This document shows, piece after piece, positions 7,684 to 15,243 of a stretch of DNA of 64,000 nucleotides. The notes below the pieces were generated by a model. It was not told the origin of the DNA and did no database searches. It was given only the letters and a program-made list of their open reading frames with translations. This DNA is from DATFDN01 sp035685165 (GTDB lineage: Bacteria > Pseudomonadota > Alphaproteobacteria > Acetobacterales > Acetobacteraceae), in NCBI GenBank assembly GCA_035685165.1, contig DASRBI010000021.1, positions 62,001 through 126,000 of the forward strand. The letters are read 5' to 3'. The translations under genes and the position numbers were made by a program. Each line of letters begins with the position of its first letter. Position 1 is the stretch's first letter.

Positions 7684-8876
7684 TCCAGCGCCTCGGCGAT
7701 CCGGCGGGCGAGGCGCCGGGCGACCTCCTCCTTGGAAAGGCGCGGCCAGTCCTCCACCCCCGCTTCGGTGATCAGGTGCACGGCGTTCTCCGCCCCACCC
7801 ATGATCCCGCTCTCGGGCGAGACGTCGTTGGCGACGATCCAGTCGCAGCCCTTGCGGGCGCGCTTGGCGGCGGCGTTCGCCATCAGATCGTCGGTTTCGG
7901 CGGCGAAGCCGACGACGAGGCGCGGGCGGTCGGGACCGGGCGCGGACAGGGTGGCGAGAATGTCGGGGTTCGGGGCGAGTTCGAGCACCGGCGGGGCGGC
8001 GCCCGGCACCTTCTTCATCTTGTGCGCCGATTGCCGCGCGACCCGCCAGTCGGCGACCGCCGCGGCGCACACCGCGACGTCGGCCGGGAGCGCCGCGCGG
8101 CAGGCGGCGAGCATCTCGGCGGCGGACTCCACCCGGAGCACGGCGACGCCCGGCGGATCGGGAACCGAGACGGGGCCGCTCACCAGCGTCACCCGCGCGC
8201 CCAGGGCGGCGAGGGCGGCAGCGATGGCGTGGCCCTGGCGGCCGCTGGAGCGATTGGCGATGAAACGCACCGGGTCGATCGGCTCCTGCGTCGGGCCGCT
8301 GGTGACCAGGGCGTGGCGTCCCCGCAGCGGCGCGTCGGCGCCGAGCAGGCGCTCGATGGCGGCCAGGATTTCCGGCGGCTCGGCGAGGCGGCCGAAACCC
8401 CATTCGTTGCAGGCCATCGCGCCTTCCTCCGGCCCGACCACATGGATGCCGCGCCCACGCAGCGTCGCCATGTTCGCCTGCGTGGCTTGGTGCTCCCACA
8501 TCCTGACGTTCATGGCCGGGGCGACGAGCACCGGCTTGTCGGTCGCAAGCAGGAGCGTGCTGGCGAGATCATCAGCGAGCCCCGCCGCCATCTTCGCCAG
8601 GATGTCGGCCGAGGCGGGCGCGACCACCAGCAGGTCGGCGGCGCGGGAGAGCTGGATATGGCCCATCTCGCTCTCGCTGGTCAGCGAGAAAAGGTCGGAA
8701 TAGACCTTGGACTCGCTCAGGGCCTGGAGAGACAGCGGTGTGACGAACTGCGCGCCGCCCGCGGTCAGCACGCAGGTCACGCCGTATTCGGCGCGGCGCA
8801 GCAGGCGGATCAGTTCAAGCGCCTTGTAGGCGGCGATGCCGCCCGAGACGATCAGCAGGACGCGCCTGCCGCTCAC
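7680..8876 (-). CDS. coaBC: Bifunctional phosphopantothenoylcysteine decarboxylase / phosphopantothenate-cysteine ligase
   Basis: A 398-residue two-domain enzyme of coenzyme A synthesis. The N-terminal CoaC flavoprotein domain shows SGGIAAYKALELIRLL, a HIQLSRAADLLVVAPAS segment with the catalytic His, PAMNVRMWEH, and MACNEWGFGRLAEP with the active-site Cys. The C-terminal CoaB domain shows TSGPTQEPIDPVRFIANRSS, AAAVADWR, an HKMKK lysine motif and ANDVS. A GTG at 8876 fits the family start (VSGRRVLLIVSGG) and overlaps the ubiE stop as GTGA; a longer upstream frame has no homologous sequence. Operon order is ubiE-coaBC-dut. The ubiB gene often found between ubiE and coaBC is absent. Confidence 0.97.
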   Translation of the reverse strand: MSGRRVLLIVSGGIAAYKALELIRLLRRAEYGVTCVLTAGGAQFVTPLSLQALSESKVYSDLFSLTSESEMGHIQLSRAADLLVVAPASADILAKMAAGLADDLASTLLLATDKPVLVAPAMNVRMWEHQATQANMATLRGRGIHVVGPEEGAMACNEWGFGRLAEPPEILAAIERLLGADAPLRGRHALVTSGPTQEPIDPVRFIANRSSGRQGHAIAAALAALGARVTLVSGPVSVPDPPGVAVLRVESAAEMLAACRAALPADVAVCAAAVADWRVARQSAHKMKKVPGAAPPVLELAPNPDILATLSAPGPDRPRLVVGFAAETDDLMANAAAKRARKGCDWIVANDVSPESGIMGGAENAVHLITEAGVEDWPRLSKEEVARRLARRIAEALE

Positions 8877-9628
8877 AGCCGCCAGCCCGAATGGATGGCG
8901 GCGATGCCACCCGAGAGATCCTCCCAGGCAACGCGCGCGAAGCCCGCTTCGCGCATCATCCCGGCCAGCCGCTCCTGATCGGGGAAGGTGCGGATGCTCT
9001 CGGCGAGATAGCGGTAGCTCGCCTCGTCGCGCGCCACGAGGCGGCCGAGGCGGGGCAGCACCTGGAAGGACCACGCCTCGTAGAGCGGCTCCAGCACGGC
9101 GACCTTCAGGCGGCTGAATTCCAGACAGAAGAACCGCCCGCCGGGCTTCAGCACGCGCCGCGCCTCGGCAAGCACGGCGTCCTTGCGGGTGCAGTTGCGG
9201 AGGCCGAAGGCGATGGCGATGCGGTCGGCGATGCCGCTTCGGAAGGGCAGGCGCTCGGCATCGGCGACGACGAACTCAATGCCGGACGCGAGCCCGGCAT
9301 CGAAGGCGCGGTCGCGCCCGATGGCGAGCATCCGCGCGTTGATGTCCGTCAGCAACGCCCGCCCGCCGCCCTCACGCACCCAGGCGAGGCTGACGTCGCC
9401 CGTGCCGCCGGCGAGATCGAGCAAGATGCGGCCCGGACGTGGGTCGAGCAGCGCTACCAGCCGCCGCTTCCAGGCGCGGTGAATCCCGAGCGACATCAGG
9501 TCGTTCATCAGGTCGTAGCGCGGAGCGACGCTGTCGAACACCTGGCGCACGAGGCGCGGCTTGGCCGCCGCCGGCACCGTGCGGAAACCGAAATCGGCCG
9601 TCTCGTTTCCGGTCCGGTTGTGGCTCAT
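8873..9628 (-). CDS. ubiE: Ubiquinone/menaquinone C-methyltransferase
   Basis: A 251-residue SAM-dependent methyltransferase that methylates the ring carbon of 2-polyprenyl-6-methoxybenzoquinol (and demethylmenaquinol where present). UbiE signatures are clear: VRQVFDSVAPRYDLMNDLMS, the SAM-binding DLAGGTGDVS (residues 71-80), IAFGLRNCTR, and KPGGRFFCLEFS. The protein ends with SGGIAAIHSGWR, the usual UbiE tail. The ATG at 9628 is in the usual position, about 30 residues before the first motif. It is divergent from mutM across 31 bp, so the promoters must overlap, and it is coupled to coaBC by a GTGA junction. Confidence 0.96.
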   Translation of the reverse strand: MSHNRTGNETADFGFRTVPAAAKPRLVRQVFDSVAPRYDLMNDLMSLGIHRAWKRRLVALLDPRPGRILLDLAGGTGDVSLAWVREGGGRALLTDINARMLAIGRDRAFDAGLASGIEFVVADAERLPFRSGIADRIAIAFGLRNCTRKDAVLAEARRVLKPGGRFFCLEFSRLKVAVLEPLYEAWSFQVLPRLGRLVARDEASYRYLAESIRTFPDQERLAGMMREAGFARVAWEDLSGGIAAIHSGWRL

Positions 9629-9659
9629 TCTGCCTGATCGTATAGCCCACGGCGTATCC

Positions 9660-10502
9660 ATGCCGGAACTCCCCGAAGTCGAGACTGTGATGCGGGCCAT
9701 GCGCGCGCGGTTGCTCGAGCACGCAATCCGCCGCGCCGAGGTGCGGCGGGCCGATCTGCGCTGGAAGCTGCCCACGGGGCTCGCGGCGCGGCTCACCGGA
9801 GCGCGGGTGACGGGCTTCCGCCGCCGGGGCAAGTACATCCTGATGCGGCTCGAGGGCGGCGACAGCGTGCTCGTGCATCTCGGCATGTCGGGCCGCGTGG
9901 TGCTGGCGCCGCCCGGCCGTAACGACCCCGAAGCGGGGCACGAGCATCTGGTGATGGAGACCGATGACGGCTGGCGGCTCGGGCTGATCGACCCGCGCCG
10001 GTTCGGGATGGTGGATTTGGTGCCGACCGCCGAGGAGGACCGCCACCGCCTGCTTGCCGAACTCGGCCCGGAGCCGCTCGGTCCCGACTTCACGCCGGAG
10101 CGGCTGAGCGCGGCGCTGAAGGGCAAGCGCACCTCGGTGAAAGCCGCGCTGATGGACCAGGGCGTGGTTGCCGGGCTCGGCAATATCTACGTCAGCGAGG
10201 CGCTGTTCCGTGCCGGGATCAACCCGCGGCGGCTGGCATCGACCGTCCCGGGCGAGCGTGCCGCGCGGCTCGTGCCGGCGATCAAGGCGACGCTGAACGA
10301 AGCAATCGAAGCTGGCGGGTCGAGCCTGCGCGACTATGTGCAGCCGGACGGCGCACTCGGCTATTTCCAGCACGCCTGGAACGTCTATGGCCGCGAGGGC
10401 GAGCCCTGCCCGCGATGCCCGGGATCGCCCGGATGCCGCTTCATCCGGCGCATCGTGCAGGGCGGGCGCAGCACGTTCTATTGCCCGCGTATCCAGCGCT
10501 AG
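9660..10502 (+). CDS. mutM: Formamidopyrimidine-DNA glycosylase
   Basis: A 280-residue bifunctional glycosylase/AP-lyase that excises 8-oxoguanine and formamidopyrimidines. The start PELPEVET supplies the Pro nucleophile and catalytic Glu right after Met. The catalytic Lys lies in RRGKYILMRL, followed by VHLGMSGRVV. The H2TH region contains ALMDQGVVAGLGNIYVSEAL. The C-terminal zinc finger is odd: it reads EPCPRCPGSPGC at the first pair, with extra residues and a third Cys, and ends FYCPRIQR, where the usual last Cys is Ile. The insertion Cys may replace it as ligand. Start context: divergent from ubiE. Confidence 0.96.
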   Translation: MPELPEVETVMRAMRARLLEHAIRRAEVRRADLRWKLPTGLAARLTGARVTGFRRRGKYILMRLEGGDSVLVHLGMSGRVVLAPPGRNDPEAGHEHLVMETDDGWRLGLIDPRRFGMVDLVPTAEEDRHRLLAELGPEPLGPDFTPERLSAALKGKRTSVKAALMDQGVVAGLGNIYVSEALFRAGINPRRLASTVPGERAARLVPAIKATLNEAIEAGGSSLRDYVQPDGALGYFQHAWNVYGREGEPCPRCPGSPGCRFIRRIVQGGRSTFYCPRIQR

Positions 10503-10536
10503 CTAGACCGCCCGGCGACGTAGCACGGAGATCGTC

Positions 10537-11319
10537 ATGGCGCGGTCCTACGAGATGATCCTGGTCGAAACGCATGGCCCGGTCGGCCTGATCCGGCTCA
10601 ATCGCCCGCAGGCGTTGAACGCGCTCTGCGATCAGCTCATGACCGAGCTCGGCGAGCAGCTTCTTGCCTTCGACGCCGATCCGGCGATCGGCGCGATCGT
10701 GCTGACCGGCAGCGACAAGGCGTTCGCCGCGGGCGCCGACATCAAGGAGATGCGCGACCTCACGCACCCTTCGGCGCTGATGGAGGACTTTATCGGCCGC
10801 CGCTGGGAGACCGTCACGCAAGTGAAAAAGCCGGTCGTGGCGGCGGTTGCCGGGTTCGCGCTCGGCGGCGGCTGCGAGCTGGCGATGATGTGCGACATCA
10901 TCCTCGCGGCCGACACCGCGAAGTTCGGCCAGCCCGAGATCAATCTCGGCGTTATTCCGGGAGCGGGCGGCACGCAGCGGCTGACCCGCGCGGTCGGCAA
11001 GTCGAAGGCGATGGAGATGGTGCTGACGGCACGCTTCATGGACGCCGCCGAGGCCGAGCGCGCCAACCTCGTCTCACGGGTCGTCCCGGCGGATCAGCTT
11101 CTCGCCGAGGCGCTGAAGCTCGGCGAGAAGCTCGCGTCCCTCTCGCCCGTCGCGGTGGCGGTCGCCAAGCAGGCGGTCAACCGCGCCTTTGAGACGACGC
11201 TCGCCGAGGGCGTGCGCTTCGAACGCGCGGTGTTCCTGACCCTGTTCGGCACGCCGGACCAGAAAGAGGGCATGGCGGCCTTCGTCGAGAAGCGGAAACC
11301 GAGCTTCCAGCGCGGCTGA
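10537..11319 (+). CDS. Enoyl-CoA hydratase
   Basis: A 260-residue crotonase-family protein, probably a short-chain enoyl-CoA hydratase of beta-oxidation or amino acid catabolism that adds water to trans-2-enoyl-CoA. The oxyanion-hole segment AFAAGADIKEM and both catalytic glutamates are present: Glu114 in GGGCELAMMCD and Glu134 in GQPEINLGVIPGAGGTQRL. Having both fits true hydratases of the EchA8/mitochondrial ECHS1 type. A likely ribosome-binding site lies before the ATG (gcacggag). It is 34 bp after mutM on the same strand, within the block that leads to rpsT and dnaA. Confidence 0.9.
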   Translation: MARSYEMILVETHGPVGLIRLNRPQALNALCDQLMTELGEQLLAFDADPAIGAIVLTGSDKAFAAGADIKEMRDLTHPSALMEDFIGRRWETVTQVKKPVVAAVAGFALGGGCELAMMCDIILAADTAKFGQPEINLGVIPGAGGTQRLTRAVGKSKAMEMVLTARFMDAAEAERANLVSRVVPADQLLAEALKLGEKLASLSPVAVAVAKQAVNRAFETTLAEGVRFERAVFLTLFGTPDQKEGMAAFVEKRKPSFQRG

Positions 11320-11414
11320 TAGCCGGCCGCTTGACCGCCCGGCGGGGGGTGCCTAAACACCGCCCCCTTGCCGCCGGCGCAAGCCGGCTGTCACCCCGCA
11401 GACGAACAGGACGC

Positions 11415-11684
11415 ATGGCCAACACCGCCTCCGCGCGCAAGCGCATTCGCCAGACCCGCCGCCGCACGCTCCGCAACCAGGCGCGCAAATCGCGCATGCG
11501 GACCTTCGTCAAGAAGGTCGAGGCGGCGATCGCGGGCGGCGACAAGGAGGCGGCGGGTGCGGCGCTGCGGGCGGCGCAGCCGGAAATGCAGCGCGCCGCG
11601 GGCAAAGGGGTGATCCACGCCAACACGGTGGCCCGCAAGCTCTCCCGCCTGTCGGCCCGCATCAAGAAGCTGGCACCCGCGTAA
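11415..11684 (+). CDS. rpsT: 30S ribosomal protein S20
   Basis: An 89-residue, strongly basic protein of the small ribosomal subunit that binds 16S rRNA early in assembly. It begins MANTASARKRIRQTRRRTLR and has the long basic helices and the HANTVARKLSRLSARIKKL ending typical of S20. The ATG at 11415 matches the family start; an upstream in-frame start would add an unrelated basic stretch. It precedes dnaA on the same strand, a neighbourhood often seen in Rhodospirillales. Confidence 0.97.
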   Translation: MANTASARKRIRQTRRRTLRNQARKSRMRTFVKKVEAAIAGGDKEAAGAALRAAQPEMQRAAGKGVIHANTVARKLSRLSARIKKLAPA

Positions 11685-12002
11685 CTGCCTTGTAGCGGCG
11701 GTGTTGACCTCGCCACCGCCGGTGTGAATAGTGTCACGGTTTCGTGAGCCGATCGGCCTGACAAGTCGACAGGGAGTATTGGCATGCCCCTGGATACAAC
11801 CTCACGCTGTAAACGTGGTCCCATCACAACTGTCGGGCCCTCGGACAAAGCGGCGAACCTGAATAGTGATTGCCGCGACAGAGGTTTCGGCTTACCGTTT
11901 ATTGGTCCGAACGGAGGCCAGCACCTGATTCTACTTTAGAATTGCTGCGGGGTCGCCTGGATCCCGCAGATTCCGGAAGTTGAGAGCGGCCGCTAAGAGC
12001 CG
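11685..12002. other. 318-bp leader region between rpsT and dnaA
   Basis: This gap is less GC-rich than its surroundings. It holds an 8-bp hairpin directly after rpsT (cggcggtg 11696-11703 with caccgccg 11714-11721), a weak promoter-like pair with one near-consensus DnaA box, a possible 51-codon reading frame (ATG 11784 to TAG 11939, with aggga upstream), and a 7-bp inverted repeat ctgcggg/cccgcag at 11945-11969 just before dnaA. No cluster of DnaA boxes is visible, so I do not call an origin of replication here. Confidence 0.5.
11704..11732 (+). promoter_or_regulatory. Candidate dnaA promoter overlapping a DnaA-box-like site
   Basis: TTGACC (11704-11709) is followed after 17 bp by AATAGT (11727-11732), a weak sigma-70-type pair. 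The sequence TGTGAATAG at 11723-11731 is one base away from the DnaA box (complement CTATTCACA against TTATNCACA) and overlaps the -10. This would suit DnaA autoregulation. The calls rest on short matches only. Confidence 0.3.
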
Positions 12003-13493
12003 ATGCATTCGGGGCGATCTTCGGTGACGTCACACAGCGATATCATTGACTCTGTAACGAGCGCGACTGCCACGAATTCGGCAGCGGACGACGACCTTGC
12101 ACTGCAATGGGACCGGGTGAGGGCGCGACTTCTGGCCGAAGTCGGCGAGGTGGAATTCCGTTCTTGGCTGCGGCCGCTCAGGCTGGTGGCGCTGGACGGC
12201 GACGAGCTGACGCTGCATCTACCGAGCCGCTTTCACTGCGACTGGGTGCGCGAGCATTACGGCGCGAGGCTGCGGGCGCTCTGGCAGTCGGAAAACAGCG
12301 CCGTTCGCCGCGTCGATATCCGCCTCGGCTCCGCCCTGCCCACGGAAACACCATGCGCCGTGCTCGAGGAAGCCGCCGATGAGGTGCCGATCGTCTCCCC
12401 CTCGTTGTTGCGCGCCCGCCCCGCTCCGCCACGCACCGAGGACCGCGCGGCGGAGCCGCGCACCGATCTAGTCGCCGCGCTCGATCCGCGCTTCACCTTC
12501 GACAGTTTCGTCGTGGGCAAGCCGAACGAGTTCGCCCATGCCTGCGCGCGCCGCGTGGCGGAAAGGCCGTCCAGCCCCGGCTTCAACCCGCTGTTCCTCT
12601 ATGGTGGCGTCGGCCTCGGCAAGACGCACCTCATGCACGCCATCGCCTGGGACCTCGTGAACAACGGCCGGCGTGCGAGCGTGGCCTATATGTCGGCCGA
12701 GAAGTTCATGTACCGCTTCATCGCCGCGATCCGCAGCCAGTCCACGATGGAGTTCAAGGAGACGCTGCGGAGCGTCGACGTGCTGATGGTCGACGACCTG
12801 CAATTCCTGATCGGCAAGGAGAACACCCAAGAAGAGTTCTTCCACACCTTCAACGCGCTGGTGGACGCCGGCAAGCAGATCGTCGTCTCGGCGGACAAAT
12901 CGCCGTCCGATCTTTCCGGGCTCGAGGACCGGCTGCGGACCCGGCTGAATTGCGGCATGGTAGCCGACCTCCATGCCACGACCTTCGAGCTTCGCATCTC
13001 GATCCTGGAATCGAAGGCGGCGCGGGCCGGCGTGGCGGTGCCGCCGAAGGTGCTGGAATTCCTGGCCCACAAGATCACCAGCAATGTCCGGGAACTCGAG
13101 GGGGCGCTGACGCGGCTGATCGCGCACGCCAACCTGTTCAATCGCGCCATCACGCTTGAGGGCGCGCCGGAGGTTCTGCACGACATACTGAAGGCGCACG
13201 ATCGCCGCGTGACGATCGAGGAGATCCAGCGGAAAGTCGCGGAGCACTACATGATCCGCCTCAACGACATGACCTCGGCGCGACGGGCCCGACAGATCGC
13301 GCGCCCGCGCCAGGTGGCCATGTATCTGGCGAAGCAGTTGACCAGCCGCAGCCTGCCCGAGATCGGCCGCCGCTTCGGCGACCGCGATCACACCACGGTC
13401 ATCCACGCGATCAAGCAGGTCGGATTGTTGATGGAGCGGGACGCCGCCTTCGCCGAGGACGTGGAGCTGTTGCGCCGGATGCTGGAATCCTAA
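12003..13493 (+). CDS. dnaA: Chromosomal replication initiator protein DnaA
   Basis: A 496-residue AAA+ initiator that binds DnaA boxes at oriC and melts the origin. Domain I contains FRSWLRPLRLVALDGDELTL; a low-complexity domain II linker follows; domain III has Walker A GGVGLGKTHL (residues 201-210), Walker B VDVLMVDDLQFL and the sensor segment ADKSPSDLSGLEDRLRTRL. Domain IV carries the DNA-binding signature GRRFGDRDHTTVIHAIKQV. The ATG at 12003 gives about 30 residues before the domain I helix; later starts are possible. The upstream region holds a DnaA-box-like site that could mediate autoregulation. It converges with the DUF1194 gene 17 bp downstream. Confidence 0.98.
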   Translation: MHSGRSSVTSHSDIIDSVTSATATNSAADDDLALQWDRVRARLLAEVGEVEFRSWLRPLRLVALDGDELTLHLPSRFHCDWVREHYGARLRALWQSENSAVRRVDIRLGSALPTETPCAVLEEAADEVPIVSPSLLRARPAPPRTEDRAAEPRTDLVAALDPRFTFDSFVVGKPNEFAHACARRVAERPSSPGFNPLFLYGGVGLGKTHLMHAIAWDLVNNGRRASVAYMSAEKFMYRFIAAIRSQSTMEFKETLRSVDVLMVDDLQFLIGKENTQEEFFHTFNALVDAGKQIVVSADKSPSDLSGLEDRLRTRLNCGMVADLHATTFELRISILESKAARAGVAVPPKVLEFLAHKITSNVRELEGALTRLIAHANLFNRAITLEGAPEVLHDILKAHDRRVTIEEIQRKVAEHYMIRLNDMTSARRARQIARPRQVAMYLAKQLTSRSLPEIGRRFGDRDHTTVIHAIKQVGLLMERDAAFAEDVELLRRMLES

Positions 13494-13510
13494 CCGGCGT
13501 CTCCTTTGCT

Positions 13511-14263
13511 CTAACCTAAGCCGACGCCCCCGCCCTGTCTCGGTCGCGTGGCGGCAATTTCGCTCACCAGCTTGCGGACGATCGCCTCGCCGAAGCTGTT
13601 GTAATCGTGCACGATCAGCACAAAGCTGGTTTCGCCCGCCGTGACGTGCTCGCGGTAGTAGTTGTCGAGCCCGCCGGGCGGATGCGTGTGCGCCTGCAGC
13701 CACGGCACGTTGCTTTCGTTGGCGATGGCGAGCCCGTTGATCGTCACGCCGTCGCGCGCGGCCTCGTCGCGCGCCTCTTCAACCGGCCGGCCGGCGTTGT
13801 TGGTGCCGTCGCCCGCGATGTCGATCACGCGCCGGGTCGGCTCCACGCCGCTGCTGGCAAGGCTTTGCAATGCCAGCGTAATGCCGTCACCGATCGCGGT
13901 ATGGCCCCAGGCGCTGCGCGGCGCGTCGTGCACGCGCTCTCCGAACGCCTTGGCGCCAGCGGCATCGCGAATGACGGTCCAGTCCACCACACTCGCCACC
14001 TGCCCGGCGCCGGCGAATTCCTCGAACGTGACGGCGATCGCGCCCACCGGCCCCGAGCCGATCGCCTCGATCACTCGCGGATCGTTGAAGGCAGCAAGAT
14101 ATCCTTCCTTCTGCAACTTGTATTCGTCGGCATTGATGCTGCCCGAAACGTCGTCGAGCAGCACCAGCGCGATGTCGACCGGCGTGGCGGCGGCGGCTTC
14201 GTGGGCGCGAACCAGGATGAAGGCCGCCGCGGCGCAGGCGGCATAGAGGGAGATCGCTCGCAT
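13511..14263 (-). CDS. DUF1194 domain protein (von Willebrand A-like, exported)
   Basis: A 250-residue protein with a signal peptide (MRAISLYAACAAAAFILVRA, cleavage near EAAAA) and a vWA-like fold. The metal-site motif DDVSGSINADEY matches the DxSxS MIDAS pattern; a conserved DIAGDGTNNAG and WGHTAIGDGITLAL follow, all standard for DUF1194. The family is periplasmic and its role is unknown, though vWA domains usually mediate metal-dependent protein binding. I chose the ATG at 14263 because it starts the signal peptide; an ATG at 14305 would add 14 residues. The gene converges with dnaA, leaving only 17 bp. Confidence 0.83.
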   Translation of the reverse strand: MRAISLYAACAAAAFILVRAHEAAAATPVDIALVLLDDVSGSINADEYKLQKEGYLAAFNDPRVIEAIGSGPVGAIAVTFEEFAGAGQVASVVDWTVIRDAAGAKAFGERVHDAPRSAWGHTAIGDGITLALQSLASSGVEPTRRVIDIAGDGTNNAGRPVEEARDEAARDGVTINGLAIANESNVPWLQAHTHPPGGLDNYYREHVTAGETSFVLIVHDYNSFGEAIVRKLVSEIAATRPRQGGGVGLG

Positions 14264-14398
14264 CGTGGAACCTCCTCTGCCCGCCAAGAGGATTGCGGAA
14301 CCCATTGCCTTGCGTCAATCGAGATCGTGGATAGGCTTGACAGGGCCCGCAAGCGGGCGCGCGATCCGATCTCCGCTGCAACATACGGAGGAACCATC

Positions 14399-14812
14399 AT
14401 GCCCGACACCAATGTGCGGCCGCGCCGGCGGCTGCTCGCCGATGCGCCCTCGCCGCCGTCGCACTATGTCGACGTGGTCAACATGCCCTGGCAGACCTCG
14501 CAGTTCCCGGGGATCGAGCACAAGGTGCTGTTCACCGACCCGGCGAGCGGCATGTCCACCTTGCTGTTCCGGCTGGCGCCCGGCGCAGTCGTGCCGCTGC
14601 ACGAGCATACTGGGGTGGAGCTGACCTACGTGCTCGAGGGCAGCCTCGTGGACGACGAAGGCGCCTGCACGGCCGGCAATTTCGTCTGGCGCCCGTCCGG
14701 CAACACGCACGTCGCGCACGCGCCGAACGGTGCGCTGCTGCTCGGCGTGTTCATGCGCCCCAACCATTTCGCCGAGGGGCAGAAGTTCTTTACCGAGGCG
14801 CCGTCCCGCTAG
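14399..14812 (+). CDS. Cupin domain protein
   Basis: A 137-residue single-domain cupin. Motif 1 is PGAVVPLHEHTGVELTYVLE, with the two His and the Glu that bind a metal, and motif 2 is PSGNTHVAHAP. The layout resembles ChrR-type and 2,4'-dihydroxyacetophenone dioxygenase-like cupins; substrate and metal cannot be told from sequence. A good ribosome-binding site (acggagga) lies 6 bp before the ATG. The stop overlaps the 3' end of a convergent coiled-coil gene by 23 bp. Confidence 0.85.
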   Translation: MPDTNVRPRRRLLADAPSPPSHYVDVVNMPWQTSQFPGIEHKVLFTDPASGMSTLLFRLAPGAVVPLHEHTGVELTYVLEGSLVDDEGACTAGNFVWRPSGNTHVAHAPNGALLLGVFMRPNHFAEGQKFFTEAPSR

Positions 14813-15134
14813 CCGCCTCGAGGCGCGCCGCGGTCACAGCCAGCGCGCGCGACTGCCGGTTCAGCCGCTCGACGTGCCCGGCCAAGCCGGTCAGCGCGGA
14901 ACTGTAGTCGGTGAATGAGCGACTGAGCCTCCCCGTGCTCGCCTGCAGCCGCCCGAGCGCACCGCGCCACTCGGCCACTGCCGCGCGCTCGGCCGCAACC
15001 GCCGCATCCATCCGTTCCAGGGCGCGCGCGAGACGATCCGGCTCCTCCCGGCGCCGTGCGGCCGGCAGCGGGAACGGAACGACGCGGTCGTCGGGGCAGG
15101 ACTCCACGGAGGGCGCAGGCCGAAAAGGCGACAT
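14790..15134 (-). CDS. Hypothetical coiled-coil protein
   Basis: I do not recognise a family. The 114-residue product has a basic, Pro-rich N-terminus (residues 1-35) followed by an Ala/Leu/Arg-rich region with heptad-like spacing from about residue 36 to the end, so it is probably a long alpha-helical coiled coil. No signal peptide or membrane segment is seen. Strong third-position GC and the absence of another gene in this interval support coding. Its 3' end overlaps the convergent cupin gene by 23 bp. Confidence 0.55.
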   Translation of the reverse strand: MSPFRPAPSVESCPDDRVVPFPLPAARRREEPDRLARALERMDAAVAAERAAVAEWRGALGRLQASTGRLSRSFTDYSSALTGLAGHVERLNRQSRALAVTAARLEAASGTAPR

Positions 15135-15243
15135 AAGTTAACGAAGCATGAAGATGACCCGAAATCAAGAACAAATCAAGAATACAGTCGCATTCCGCCG
15201 CGCCAGCGCACCTGCGACCCGGCTGTGCTAAGGGTCCGCAACG

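Noticed and set aside
11685..12002. Replication origin next to dnaA
   Set aside because: Only one near-match DnaA box is visible and no AT-rich unwinding region with box clusters, so an origin here is not supported.
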